Source: Gordionus sp. m RMFG-2023
Lineage: Eukaryota > Nematomorpha > Gordioida > Chordodea > Parachordodidae
DNA length: 64,000 bases
Direction of reading: 5' to 3'
Assembly: GCF_954871325.1 (NCBI RefSeq)
Contig: NC_088777.1
Location: 14,423,366-14,487,365, forward strand
In this document: in pieces, positions 48,607-60,135 of the stretch
How positions within the stretch are numbered: position 1 is the first letter of the stretch
How the letters are laid out: each line of letters starts with the position of its first letter
Made by a program: the position numbers and the translations under genes
Notes under the pieces: model-generated
Told to the model about the DNA's origin: nothing
The model's database searches: none
The model's input: only the letters and a program-made list of their open reading frames with translations

Positions 48607-49464
48607 CATAGGCGTAGCCAGGGGGGGGCAAGGGAAAATCCCCCCCCCCCCCTTCAGAAATATATCACTTTTCGTGAATATCACTTTAAACTAATAAAAA
48701 ATACGTTCCTTAGTCCCCTCCCCACTCCCTGTCTCTCAAAAATGTTTGCATATATCTTCTTAAACAATAATGAAAGAAATAATGAGAGTTAATAATTTTT
48801 TAAACTTAAACTATTGACTATAATTTTTATTTTTTAAAAAGATTTATATATAAATATATATAAAAAAAGTGATACCAAAAATGTATTTTAAAAAATAAAA
48901 TATAAGCCATATATAAGTCATAAGACAAAAGTCAATTTTATATAATTACTATTAATAGATCTATAAAAAAGTAAAATAATATCTAAATATGATTTTTTAT
49001 AATTTTATATAGTGAATTATTTTAATTTATTTTTCTTAATAAAGTAAAATTTAATTACAAAATTATTAATAAAATTAATTTATAAATTTAATAAAAAATT
49101 AACATAACCATATTCCCATTTTTTTAAAAATTCCTTCCAATTTATTTTTGAAATATATTTTGCAATTTTTTGACCGAGCAACAAGCATTATATTTGTTTT
49201 AAGATTGATATGGACATCAGAAAATATCTTTTAAATAATGTAAATGAAAAAGTTAATTCTATATTTATTATAATAAACATTAATTTCCTACCAAGATCAT
49301 CATCGCAAGAAAATTGATTCAATTTCAAGTGAAAATAGGGTATCAGAAATATTATGTAACAATCATGAAAATATATAAAAAAAGAAGGAAATTAGAACAA
49401 ATTTAACAAGGATTGATGAACGTATATTTTATATTTATGATGAATTTATATATTTTTTTTAGTG

Positions 49465-52123
49465 ATGTTGCTGGGAGATAATAATTCTCTAAATATATTA
49501 GACCTTGATTCAAGTAAGAACTATTTGAATATTAACATAATTATTATTATTAGTTGTTATTGATTCTCAAAAAGATGATCAAATATTAGAGATTGTGCTA
49601 GAGAATAAGAAAAGTAATCCTATCATCCAGGTAGTCCCAATAGGTATTTTATTTTAATATCATTATGTAATTTGCATTTTTTTAAGTTAATGTTGTTGAT
49701 GAAAGATCTGCAGTAAATCTTATACAGTCAAGAGTTCAAAATATGGATAGTAAAATTTCTATTTTAAAAATATGTAAATAGTATATTTAGGTACTTCACC
49801 ATTTAACATAAGTAATTATGTTCAAATGGATGTAGCCCCCAAAGACTTTAATATACTAGAGAGTATATGTAGGCCATCCAATTATTATAAATTTCCAAGA
49901 GATCTTCCTAGATGGAAATTATAATTTCAATTTAATTGATTTACCACTTGGCCTTGGTTGGCTTACTCATCTTCATAAAATGGGGCTTATTGTAAATATT
50001 GTGTTCTATTTGGACCAAAATATGCTGGTAAAGGTGAACAAAAATTAAAGCGACTTGTGAATTGCCCATATAGATGTTGGAAAGATGCAGGAGAGAATTT
50101 TGAAAATCATCAAAACAATTTATACCATAAAAATACACAAAATATTATATCATCTCTTTAGCAATTAATGCTAATAATAGAGATTCTAAATAGGTAAACC
50201 ATTAAAAATTATAATAAGAGACCCACAAAGGTACCAGTTTAATTGGCCAACCTTTTGGGTTTCATATTTTATGGCTTTATAATTATTTATTTTTTATAAA
50301 GATCAAGGTAAAAAGAAAATAGCAAATGAAAATATACGAATCTCCTATAATAGATGCAATAATTACATGTGGAAATCAATGTATGACATTAAGAGGTCAC
50401 GAGATTCAGGTTGTATATTTAAGGATGATACAAATGAAAATGATAGGAACTTTAGAGCTATTCTCAAAAACCGAGCAATTGGAGATGATGAGCTCAGGAT
50501 TAACTTGTTAAATGCACCTAAAAATGCTACGTATTTAAGCCCCACCATTCAAAACGAAATCATTGATGTGTGTAATGATTTAATATTAAGAAAGGTAGTT
50601 GCCAACATTAACAAGTCTCCATTCTTTTCAGTCTTGACAGATGAATCAACTGATATATCTGGCATAGAGAAAATGTCCTTGTGTGCTCGATATTTATATT
50701 GTAAAATTTATATTTATTTTATATAAATTATTAATATAGATGAAGTTCAAATAAAAGAAGACTTTTTGCAATTTATTCCGATTCAAGATATGAGAGGTGA
50801 ATGTCTTGCTAACACAATTGATGTTCATCTTAAAAAATTTAAAATTAATGTTAATTTTATGCGGGGACAAGGATATGATGGTGCCCCTGCTATGAGTGGA
50901 CATTTAAATGGTGTAATCACATTTAATAAAAAAATATCCTACTGCAATTTATGTACATTGTGCATCGCATTCCCTAAATCTAGCCATTTCTGATTGTTGC
51001 TCAATTCCCGTTATTCGTAGTACCATGGGTTTATTAAACTTTTATTTTAATTATAATCATATATTTAAAGGCACAATAGGCAAGGTATATGATATGTTCA
51101 AATATCCAAAAAGATCTAATGTCCTCAAAAATATTCTGGCAAAGGAAGAATTTGGCAATAATCATCATAAACTTGTGAAAATGTGCCCTACAAGATGGAT
51201 CCTACGACATGAATCGGTTGCAGTTTTTCTTGAATTAGTTGACCCGATAATTGTTGCATTGAAGGAAATATGTGGATGGACAGATACATCAGTGATGGCA
51301 GAAGCCAATGGAATCTTGAAGCGATTCAAGATCCTGAGTTTTTATTGGCCATTAATTGCATTAACACTCTCTTCTGCCACACAATATTATTATGCAGAGC
51401 CTTGCAAAGAGTGAACCAAGATATGGTTCAAGCATTGATCTTAGCTGAAGATGCATATAATGCTATTTTACAGATGAGAGAAAATGCTGATTGTGAATTT
51501 AGAACGATTTTTAACAAAGTTCGAAAAAAAGTGCAATCTTATAATATGATAATAAGCATGCCAATAATAGTATCAAGACAAGTACATAGAAATAATATTT
51601 CCATACAATCAGTTGAGGAGTATTACAAAATTATTATTTTTATACCACTTATGGACACTTTTTTAACTCAGATTAAAGAACATTTATTAAACCATAAACT
51701 TTTGCTAATTTTGTTACCCTCTAATCCATCTGTGAACATTTCGGATGACATTAGAAATAAAAAAGAGTATTTATATAATTTTTATTTGCAAGATATGGTA
51801 GGGACCGAATTAGAAGTAATAAGTGAATTTAAATATTGGTTTGCCAATTTAAAAAGAATGGATATAAAGCCTGATAATGCATTAAATGCACAGAATATTT
51901 GTAAACACACACTAATTGACTTTCTGAACATAACAAAATTATTTCAAATTTTAGCATGCCCCCCAATTACGACATGTACAAATGAAAGAACTTTCTCTTA
52001 TTTAAGAAGACTAAAAACATACTTACGAAATACTACCTCGCAAAATAGATGAAATGGTTTAGCGATATTAAATATTCATCGGGAATTAACACCATATAAT
52101 ACTGAAATAATTAATGAATTATG
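49465..52123 (+). pseudogene. hAT transposase (TTF zinc finger / ZMYM-like), multi-exon, nearly complete
   Basis: A likely start is ATG at 49465. Early exons join in frame across short GT-AG introns at 49514-49553, 49644-49686 and 49750-49790. A TTF-type zinc finger lies at about 49990-50135 (YCKYCVLFGP with FENHQNNLYHK, giving two Cys and two His). The catalytic region includes FSVLTDESTDISG (50628), introns at 50701-50739 and 51029-51070, GQGYDGAPAMSG (50867) and CPTRWILRHESV (51184). The C-terminal dimerisation domain is at about 51950-52040 (ACPPITTCTNERTFSYLRRL). Breaks are few: stops around 49936-49976, one shift near 50930, one near 51330, and a stop at 52050. It would bind the terminal repeats and cut and paste the element. 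This copy is probably inactive but recently so. Confidence 0.85.
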
Positions 52124-52370
52124 AAATTCTAAAAGAAAATTAGATATAACATTATAAATTATTACCACGTTTTTGTATAATCTATATTATATTACACAAA
52201 ACGTAAATTATTACCACGTTTTTGTATGATCTATCTATCTTATGACATAACATAAATTATTACCACGTTTTTGTGTGATCTATCTATATTAAAAATAAAC
52301 TAATAAAAATATATTTCTTCCGGGCGTATTATTTGTTAAAAAAATTTTTAAATATATATAAGATTAATAA

Positions 52371-52437
52371 CCCGGCCGAAGGCCGGGTAAAACGGGCCGA
52401 AGGCCCGCCCAAAAAAAGGTCTGGGGACGAAGCCCAC
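52371..52437 (+). repeat. GC-rich double-hairpin module, copy D
   Basis: The cleanest copy: CCCGGCCGAAGGCCGGG (7-bp stem, GAA loop), TAAAA, CGGGCCGAAGGCCCG (6-bp stem, GAA loop), then an A-run and GGTCTGGGGACGAAGCCC. It sits 51-118 bp inside the 3' end of the 48607-52488 hAT, just after the transposase gene. Confidence 0.9.
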
Positions 52438-52488
52438 CAGAAATTTTGTAATTCCCACCCCCTTAGGAAAATCTTGGCTACGCCTATG

Positions 52489-52625
52489 ATGACAGAGTTT
52501 TTGTCAAAAATTTACCATTTTCACGATCTTTAACCTATATCTTAGCAAGTGAGTGGTGTAAGAAAGTAAAATTTCATTTTTTTAGTATATTATATACTAC
52601 CAATATAAAACAATCCAAAAAAATG
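52489..52625 (-). repeat. Dispersed repeat, copy 2, second part
   Basis: Inverted and homologous to about 47030-47175, including TATATTGGTAGTATATA and CTAAGATAT..GGTTAAA blocks. It abuts the hAT right end. Confidence 0.8.
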
Positions 52626-54362
52626 GTACCATGGGAATTCAACGAAATAACACTTTTATCGTGAGTGTATAGCAAATCCACATTCTCTAATACTATTTCG
52701 CGAAGACTATATTGCGAATCAAATACTCTTTTGAGAGAATACAACAGCAAAATTTTTATTGCAAATCAATAATAGCGAAACTTTATAGTGGAGTTGTTAT
52801 CGAGAAACCTAAATTGAGAAAACAAATAAGAAAAAACAATAGCACGAAAGCAATACTGCAATAATTTCTAATTGTGTATATTTTATTTCAAAACATAGAC
52901 CTTAATTAAATAATGTTAGAAAATAAACTGAAAGACCAATTCCGTGTTAGACCTTTTCATCTTCTATAACCTTTGTAATTTTATATAATGATTCTCGAGT
53001 TTAGAATAATTTTAGAAAATTTATTACATTAAAAAACACTTGAACCAAATATATATCAAGAACATCAGTTTATTATCATCAATATATATATCCAATCATA
53101 ATTATAAAAAATATATAACATATTTACTCATCAACCTCTTCAAAAGGTTGCTTCCTAAAAACTTCTCCTCTGTTCCAATCAAAAATACATAATTCCACTA
53201 AAAACCAAAGATCACTTTTGATTTACATTTCTATAATTTTTTGCGGACGTGGGCGACCTTTTTAAAATATTTTAAATAGGGCATGTGAGTTAAAAAATAT
53301 TTTTAAAGCAATATGTTATAATTTAATAGAGAAAAAACAATAATTTTTAGACAACTAAATATTAGATTTTAAAAAACAAATTAAAAATGCATAAATTTTA
53401 GCTCTAAAATAACTGTAGAAATAGGGATTAAATACTTTTTTAGAGAAAAATAAGAGCAAACAAGATAAAAAAAAATATAATAATTGCAATACGTATTATG
53501 GAAAAAGGAGAAGCTATGGGGAATAAGGAAGTGTTTCAAGGTAACACTATAATTCCCTCTTAGGAACTCGAATTAATTGTTAGAAAAAGATACTCCTTTT
53601 TCTCCTAGTCCTTCCTGATATTTTCATGCCTATTAGCTTTAAAAAATTAGGATATGAGAAAGAGGGGAGGGACAAGAATTCCGTATATTCTAAGGATTAA
53701 GGGAATAAAGATAAAAGAATTTAACAGGAACTCATACTTGTTAGAATTTTTGATCCAAAAAGAGGTTAAAATATAATTAAGGGAATAAGGCAACGCGTGA
53801 CACATCTCAAACCAGTTCCCAATGAACATAAAATTAAATAATAATTAGTAAAAGAGTTCATTTAAAATTTAGTCATGAAAAATAAATCTAGACCATGTTG
53901 TGGTTGTACTTGTATATCATCTATATATATTTTAAATATCGAATATCTTCTTAATTATTAGTTTAAGTAGTTATTTAAAATTTTTATTAAATTTATTTAA
54001 AATTAATCTAATAAGTTTTATAATTTTTTTTGTAGTTTTTATATAAATTTAATAAAATTAGTTGACCATATTAAATATTATCATACCTGTATAAATACTA
54101 AAATATTTATAAAGACTTTATTTTTCTCAAGGTCGAAATTTGTGTCTTGTGAAATTATTGTGTATAAGGGTTGAATTTCATGTCTTAAATAATTCTTAAA
54201 TTTGAGTGGATGTGATCTTATTTAAATTCAAATATCTAACTACTTCTTATTAACTTTTTGTAATAAATATTAGGTTAATTTCTTTTTCCTCTTTATCCAT
54301 TATATATACACCTATAATTTGCTTTATAACAAGTAGCAACCTCTATGACAGATGATCACAGC
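52626..54362. other. A/T-rich spacer
   Basis: No gene, RNA or clear repeat was recognised. A 60-codon minus-strand frame at 53647-53829 has no domain. Confidence 0.35.
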
Positions 54363-54553
54363 TAGTGTTGTTAAATGGCTCGTTTTGAGCCAATTTTTAA
54401 AAACGGCAAACTCAATACTTTAGCCAGAAAAATATATCCTAAACTTTAAAATTTCACTAATATATGGCTAGACCTTGTGACTTCTTATTCTATAAACAAA
54501 ATCTTCACTTGCTTAATATTTTTCTGGATAAAACGAGTCGTTTAACAACACTG
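54363..54553. mobile_element. hAT-type MITE, TAGTGTTG family
   Basis: TAGTGTTGTTAAATGGCTCG at the left is mirrored by CGAGTCGTTTAACAACACTG at the right. Inner blocks (GAGCCAATTTTTAAAAACGG, AGCCAGAAAAATAT) match the other two copies. Flanks ATCACAGC and ATCACATT agree at 6 of 8. Confidence 0.85.
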
Positions 54554-55051
54554 ATCACATTTATCAATTTTATCGTATTATTTACCACTCTTTTATCATT
54601 ATAATATAGTTTAATAAAAAATGAATAAATGTGAATAAATGATAAATTATATTAAGAAATTATGAATCAATAAATACTTTGTATTTCTATTAGATCACAA
54701 ATTAAATTGATACTAACAATTATACTAATTATGATTTTTCCATTTTGTTTGCTCGTATTTTTAATTAGAGAAAATAGAACATAGTTCTATTTAAAGTTGT
54801 TAATTTAAAAAATTTGGTTTAATTTTACCAAATAAAAAATTTAATAATATAATTATTTAACATATCAATTTTAATAACTATGTAGTAATTTCTTGATACC
54901 TTGAATCATTAAATCTTCAACTATATATCATTGAAGTAATAAATGTTAAAATGGTAAATCGTCCCATAATGCTATTGATAATAAAAAATATTCATCCAAT
55001 TCATGTATATCGATAAATTCGTTTCAGAATACTAATTTCCTTTCAAATCAA
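54554..55051. other. Spacer upstream of the MGNICSC gene
   Basis: Must contain the promoter and 5' UTR of the gene at 55052, but no core-promoter element is distinguishable in this A/T-rich sequence. Confidence 0.35.
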
Positions 55052-56143
55052 ATGGGAAACATATGTTCTTGTTTTAAGAAGAAATCTAAAAAAATTCCTG
55101 AAAAAAAGCGCACACCACCGCCAGCCCCTCCTTTACCACCTAAACAACCATCTCCTGTAATCAAACAACCTTCACCTGATTCGTCTATGACTAAAAGCGA
55201 TGATACAAGCAGCCCGGCACAGAATTCATCCAAATCCTCAGTTTCCGTTAGCAAGGTTAGATATTCCCCACAGCCCACGTACAGACCCGTCATAGTACCT
55301 AAGGCCATTCCTACGCGTTATGATCCCAAAGGTAATCCTATTCCGCCGGATCACAGTTGCATAGTGGGTCCACGTAAAATTCCGTACCAGCATAAGGTGA
55401 TGGAAAGTGAGAAGGCCGCCGATTATAATTACAAATGGAAGAAAGAAACTACTCATGTTCAAGGAGGTGGTTCAGGTACAGACGGGAGCGGAGGAGTATC
55501 CACGTACTATTTAGATTGGAGCAAAAAGAAAAATGGGCCTAACACCGAGGAAGATAAAAATGCAGCAATTAAAACTAAACCTGAACATACTTTACCTGGA
55601 CCAGAACCTCCGCCTCCGGCAACAATTAAAATTAAAAATGAGAAGGAAAAAACTGCACCAGGTCGGGAACTATCCCCCAAGGTCATTTTAAGTAAATTAT
55701 AAGATTAAAAAATTTAGATAAACTCTGGGTAATAATAACTTTTAATGATAATCGAATATGGGAAAAGAGTGTTTTATAAATTTTTATTTTAAAATTAGGT
55801 ATAAAATAGTAGCAATTAATATTGGGAATAATTTAAAGTTTTTACATTTAAAGCATTATTCGAAATGATTATATTATATATTTTACGATAAAATTTTAAT
55901 CGAAAAAAATAACTTATTAAAGAAGAATTAATACTTCCAAAATTAGTATTACCAGAATTAGAAAAGAAAGAAACATCAATTGTAAAACCTTTAAGTTTTC
56001 TTACATTAACAAGACCTAAACCAAAAAAGAAATTTAAACAAACGCGCGGAATATATAAGAAAGCCAGAAAAATATCTTCAATTAATAAAGCGGTCAAATT
56101 TGTTTTGGAATCAGATGGGATTTTTAATGAACCTTTTATTTAG
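55052..56143 (+). CDS. Predicted N-myristoylated, proline-rich host protein (two exons)
   Basis: Exon 1 opens with MGNICSCFKKKSKK. Gly2 is an N-myristoylation acceptor, Cys5 and Cys7 are palmitoylation candidates, and the following Lys cluster would bind acidic lipids, so the protein probably sits on the inner face of a membrane. A Pro-rich stretch (TPPPAPPLPPKQPSP, about 20-34) could bind SH3 or WW domains. A Gly/Ser linker (about 137-148) and GPEPPPPA (about 189-196) follow. Read without splicing the frame ends at 55702 (216 residues). However, A|GTAAAT at 55691/55692 and an acceptor AAAG at 55922 define a 231-bp intron joining in phase to an open exon 55923-56143. That exon adds about 73 residues rich in Lys (LTLTRPKPKKKFKQ) and ends at TAG. 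Base composition is less A/T-rich than the flanks. The family is not recognised. Exon 1 is secure; exon 2 is inference. Confidence 0.75.
55692..55922 (+). other. Predicted intron of the MGNICSC gene
   Basis: Begins GTAAAT and ends TTATTAAAG. It is A/T-rich, unlike the exons on either side, and splicing preserves the frame (phase 1). Retention would end the protein at the stop at 55700-55702. Confidence 0.5.
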
Positions 56144-56321
56144 AAATATCAATTTTGTTTTTTTATATTATAAATTTAAACGATGACTGAAGGAAATTTC
56201 AACTTGTAAGCATAACTAACTAATGTATATATCAATTAAATTATGAAATTTCAGTTGTTTTGGTAAAATAGGGTTAATAACCTAAAAGTATATTTTTTAT
56301 TTGTATGTATTATAATTTAAC

Positions 56322-56327
56322 AATAAA
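56322..56327 (+). terminator. Candidate polyadenylation signal AATAAA
   Basis: AATAAA about 180 bases after the predicted stop of the MGNICSC gene. AATAAA is common by chance in such A/T-rich sequence, so this is only a candidate. Confidence 0.4.
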
Positions 56328-56620
56328 GATTATATACTATGAATATTTATTTTGTGCTTTAATTGGATGTATATGTGTTTTTGATTTGATTCACATTTCA
56401 GGGTGCAGAGGTGAGTTCTGAGATATTTTGAGTTCAAAAAATTATCACAAATTTTAAATAATTATATTTATTAAGTTGAATCAAGAATTCAATTCATTCG
56501 TTTAAATGTCCTCATCATTATCTTCATAATTAATCACAAATAATTTATTATAAATTCCCTATATGAGAATCAAAATTATTTGAAAAATTTATATAAATAT
56601 CCCTTGCCATTTGTGACAGG

Positions 56621-56844
56621 TTGTGTTGTTAAACGGCTCGTTTTGAGCCTGTTTTTAAAAACGGCTAACTCAATATTTCATCTAGAATAATCTTACGCAA
56701 GCCTGAAGATTTTGTTTGTAGAAGGAACAAAGATTTGGACATCTATTTAGCGATATTTCGAGGCTTTGGCAATATTTTTCTGGCTAAAATATTTAGTTAG
56801 CCGTTTTTAAAAATCGGCTCCAAACGAGCCGTTTAACAACACTA
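56621..56844. mobile_element. hAT-type MITE, TAGTGTTG family, best-preserved copy
   Basis: The left end TTGTGTTGTTAAACGGCTCG and inverted right end TAGTGTTGTTAAACGGCTCG match over 18 of 20 bases. The following GAGCC..TTTTTAAAAACGGCTAACT blocks are also inverted, so the element could fold almost end to end. Both flanks carry GTGACAGG exactly, an 8-bp TSD. Confidence 0.93.
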
Positions 56845-57372
56845 GTGACAGGTATGAAAATTTTCCCACCAATCAAAAACACATTAGTGTCTTCAGGAGA
56901 CACCGGTTCGCCTAGGGATAATAATAGACCTTGCTATTAAATGTAACTCGATTTGATATATTTTTTTCTATATATGTGATAAATAATTATATAAATTATG
57001 CTATTCCCAGGCATAACAGCAATTTTTTATATATTTATTTTCAAACAAAGGATGATAATTTGTAGAATCAATTGTTTTATAAATTTTAAAAAAATTTGGA
57101 AGGAGAAATATCTCAGACTTTAGCCGTTAATAAAAAACAAATATTATGATTTTTTTTAATGATTAAATGGCGTCTGGTGTTTATTTTCTTAATAATTTAA
57201 TGTTTATTCTCGAATTAGCCACATTTTAATTTTGAAAAATAAAATCCAAAATCAAAGGACATTAATAAATAAAAAAATTTTACACAGAGAGTCATCAGAA
57301 TATCTTTAAAATTTTTAAGAAATTTACAAATAAATTTATTTGTTTAAAATAATTTTGTGTATCACTGGTATT
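56845..57372. other. A/T-rich spacer
   Basis: Nothing recognisable. Confidence 0.35.
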
Positions 57373-57929
57373 CAGCGTTGCCAGATGTCACGATTTAGCC
57401 GTGATTCTCACGATTTCATACCTAATTTTTTACTTACCCACGTTTTCTCACACTCACGTTTTTTGAGTAAATTAAAATAATCACACATAGTCTCACACTT
57501 TTTCTCACGTTTTTAAATTTTTTTAAAAAAAACAAATAGAAAATTTTAAATTAATTTTATTTTAAAATATTTTAAAAAAATATAGTATTTGTTAATAGTC
57601 CAACTTACCAATCTTATTCATTGATCAATTGCCCACAACAGAAATTCAATTTTTAGAAAGTTTATCAAGTATAATTATATTATGAATTTAAATAACTATA
57701 CATTTCTTTTATGGATTTTATAAATCTTATATTAAAACTCGTAAAATTTTAAATGAAATAAATTAAGGGCAAATATTATAAAAGATCTAAAAATACATCA
57801 TCCGTTTTCAATACTAACGGATGCATAGAATAAAGGTAATATAAAAACATTTCCCTTATTACTTAGATACTTCAACAAAAAGAATGGAATAAATGTTTAA
57901 TTACTTAAAATTTTTTCGTCTGACAGTGA

Positions 57930-58957
57930 AACCCCTAAAGACATATCTAGATGCTTGCTAAAAAAATAAAATTCGCTGAACTTGATATTGCTAATGTAAC
58001 GGCCTATTGTGCAGATAACTCATATGTAAACTTTGGGAAAAATTAAAGTATTTAGACAGAATTGAAAAGATAGTAATAATATTATACCAATGGGTTGCAT
58101 ATGCCACATTCTTCACAATTCGTTTAAAAAGGCCATAATTTTTCTTAAATATGATATTGAGAGTATAGTAATTAAAAGCTATAATGAATTTAGCAACTCG
58201 ACAAAAAGAGTTACAATTTTAAAAGAATTGGTAGAATGGTGCAATTTAAAATGGTCATCACTTCGCCATGTTCCAACACGCTGGCTTACATTAATCCCAG
58301 CGATTAAGCGGATGCTTAAGTATTTTCAACCCCTTAAAGAATATTTTTTATCATTATCAGCAACCCCACCAATTTTGAAAATAATTTTTGGAGATGATTT
58401 TGCAGCGCATATTTAGGTGTTGTCCTTAACGTTGGCACTTTAGTCAATAGCATAAATTTACAATTGCAAACTGAAGATGTATTAGCAATATATATACATG
58501 ATATTATCCTAAAACTAAAGAATTCATTAAATTTAAAAATTCAACAAAATTTTTATGGGAGCAAATGTCCAGAATTTGAACAATTACAAAAAATTATTAT
58601 TAATTATAAAATACCAATCATAGATACAGATATTCTCTTTGAGGAATATTCACAATTTTATTCCTATTATGAAGAAAAATTATTAAAAAACAATCTCATG
58701 AATACCCAAGAAAAATGGATGGGTTTTCTTTCTAATAAAAACTCACCATTGATAGAGAAAATATGCAATTTTATATTTTCTATTCCACATTCAAATGCTT
58801 CATCAGAGAGAATATTCAGTCTAATGACTACTGCTTGGCGAAAAGAATGTCATCATTGAAAATTGAACTTATGGTTAAACAAAATATAACAATTCATGCA
58901 AAGAGTTTTCAGCCTATCTCCACAGTGCCGATGGGAAATGTTTATTGCCTCTTTTAA
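57930..58957 (+). pseudogene. hAT transposase, broken (hAT-1 copy 2)
   Basis: Begins recognisably at AELDIANVTAYCADNSYVNF (57978), as in the region before the CxCxxHxxHN motif. MGCICHILHNSFKKAI follows at 58090 and SSLRHVPTRWLTL at 58256. At about 58404 a small deletion relative to copy 1 (GCAGCGCATA against GCAGAGGCATA) shifts the frame. Reading resumes at 58464 with a long open stretch ending in IFSIPHSNASSERIFSLMTT, the hAT dimerisation domain. There is no visible N-terminal zinc finger, so the copy is defective. Confidence 0.85.
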
Positions 58958-59123
58958 AATCATCCATAAAATATAATAATTAATATTATGCTATATTTAT
59001 AAACATGAGAAAATTATATATCATAATTGTTATTAGTAAATCAATAAAGAATTTTCATTGTTTTCAAGATCTTGTTATATTAAATATAACATATTAACTT
59101 AGATGAATATGCTACATCAATTA

Positions 59124-59195
59124 CCCCGGCCGAAGGTAGGCCAAAAGCGGGCCGAAGGCCCGCAAATTGGTGGGTATGGTGGCGAAGTCCCCCAT
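59124..59195 (+). repeat. GC-rich double-hairpin module, copy B (in hAT-1 copy 2)
   Basis: CCCCGGCCGAAGGTAGG, CCAAAAG, CGGGCCGAAGGCCCG, then GGTGGGTATGG..GCGAAGTCCCCC. It lies 56-128 bp inside the 3' end of hAT-1 copy 2. Confidence 0.88.
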
Positions 59196-59251
59196 TAATT
59201 ATTCTAAAATAAAAACTCACGTTTTCAAGTGAAGAATATCTGGCAATCCTG

Positions 59252-59587
59252 CTGGTATTGCGTAAAAATATATTATAAATTAATCTCTTTTTTTAAATAT
59301 ATAAGATTATCTATAAACTTATTTTGAATAAAAGAAAAGTTGTGACTAAAAGAATACTCTAATATTCTTATTTATACGTACTAAGGTAATTTTGCCTTAT
59401 AAGATTTGGAAATTATTATAGATTCAAATTTTTTTAATGAAGGAGGTTAAGAATGATATAACATAACCAATTATGTTTTCTAAAATGACCATCATTGTAT
59501 CATCTTGAAAACACTAAAGGGAAATATGTTTATTGATATAAAAAATATTAGTTAATAAATATAAATCGTATGTGCATAGCATAAGTA
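59252..59587. other. A/T-rich spacer
   Basis: Nothing recognisable. Confidence 0.35.
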
Positions 59588-60074
59588 TTTGTTGTAACAC
59601 ATTTACATATACAGTAATAATATGATTTGTTGTAATTTAACATTTCCATAATGTGAAAAAACATTCTTATAATGACTAATAATTTTCCGTAATTGGTGAT
59701 AACATTTTGAAAATAAGAGTCCGGGATTATTTTCTCTAATTTTATTCATCAGCATTCAAAAGTACATAAGAACTATATCACTATATCATATCAAAGTCAT
59801 TCATCAATAAAATACATCATAAAAATATTACTATCAAAAATAGAATATTACAACATAAATATCTTTGTAATTGTTGTGATATTCAAATGAGTTAAAGAAA
59901 AATGAATAAAAAAGATTTATTCTTCAAATTAAATAAAGTTCAAGATTTTTTCAGTTTGTTTGTAAAACATTATGTAAATGAATATTATAGAAAAGTATAT
60001 ATAATCGAGGATATTTGTCTTGTAATGAAGAATGATTTTACGAACTTAATTTTTAATTTTAATTTTTTTTATAT

Positions 60075-60135
60075 TATTTTAATTTCTTATTTTAGTTTCT
60101 TATTTTAATTTCTTATTTTAATTTCTTATTTTAAT
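60075..60135. repeat. Tandem repeat, 13-bp unit
   Basis: About four copies of TTATTTTAATTTC with one variant. Confidence 0.85.

Larger units (their letters stand above)
48607..52488 (+). mobile_element. Near-complete autonomous-type hAT element (3.9 kb)
   Basis: The termini CATAGGCGTAGCCAGG and CTTGGCTACGCCTATG are inverted repeats with one mismatch. Flanks ATGAAAGG and ATGACAGA match at 6 of 8. Insertion is independently shown by the paralogous empty site in the repeat at 47030-47500. A G8 tract and a C11 tract follow the left end. The element carries a multi-exon transposase on the plus strand. Confidence 0.88.
57373..59251 (+). mobile_element. hAT-1 copy 2
   Basis: Runs from CAGCGTTGCCAGAT to ATCTGGCAATCCTG, with CTGGTATT on both flanks, an exact 8-bp TSD. 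It is nearly identical to copy 1 (13160-15045) but opposite in orientation. Subterminal CTCACGTTTT motifs recur at 57400-57525 and one lies near the right end. Confidence 0.95.

Noticed and set aside
55048-55462. Two minus-strand frames over the MGNICSC gene
   Set aside because: Shadows of the proline-rich plus-strand exon.
59902-60108. 68-codon plus-strand frame beginning MNKKDLFFKLNKVQ
   Set aside because: The second half is low-complexity Phe/Ile from T-rich repeats. No domain, and it lies within a probable transposon.
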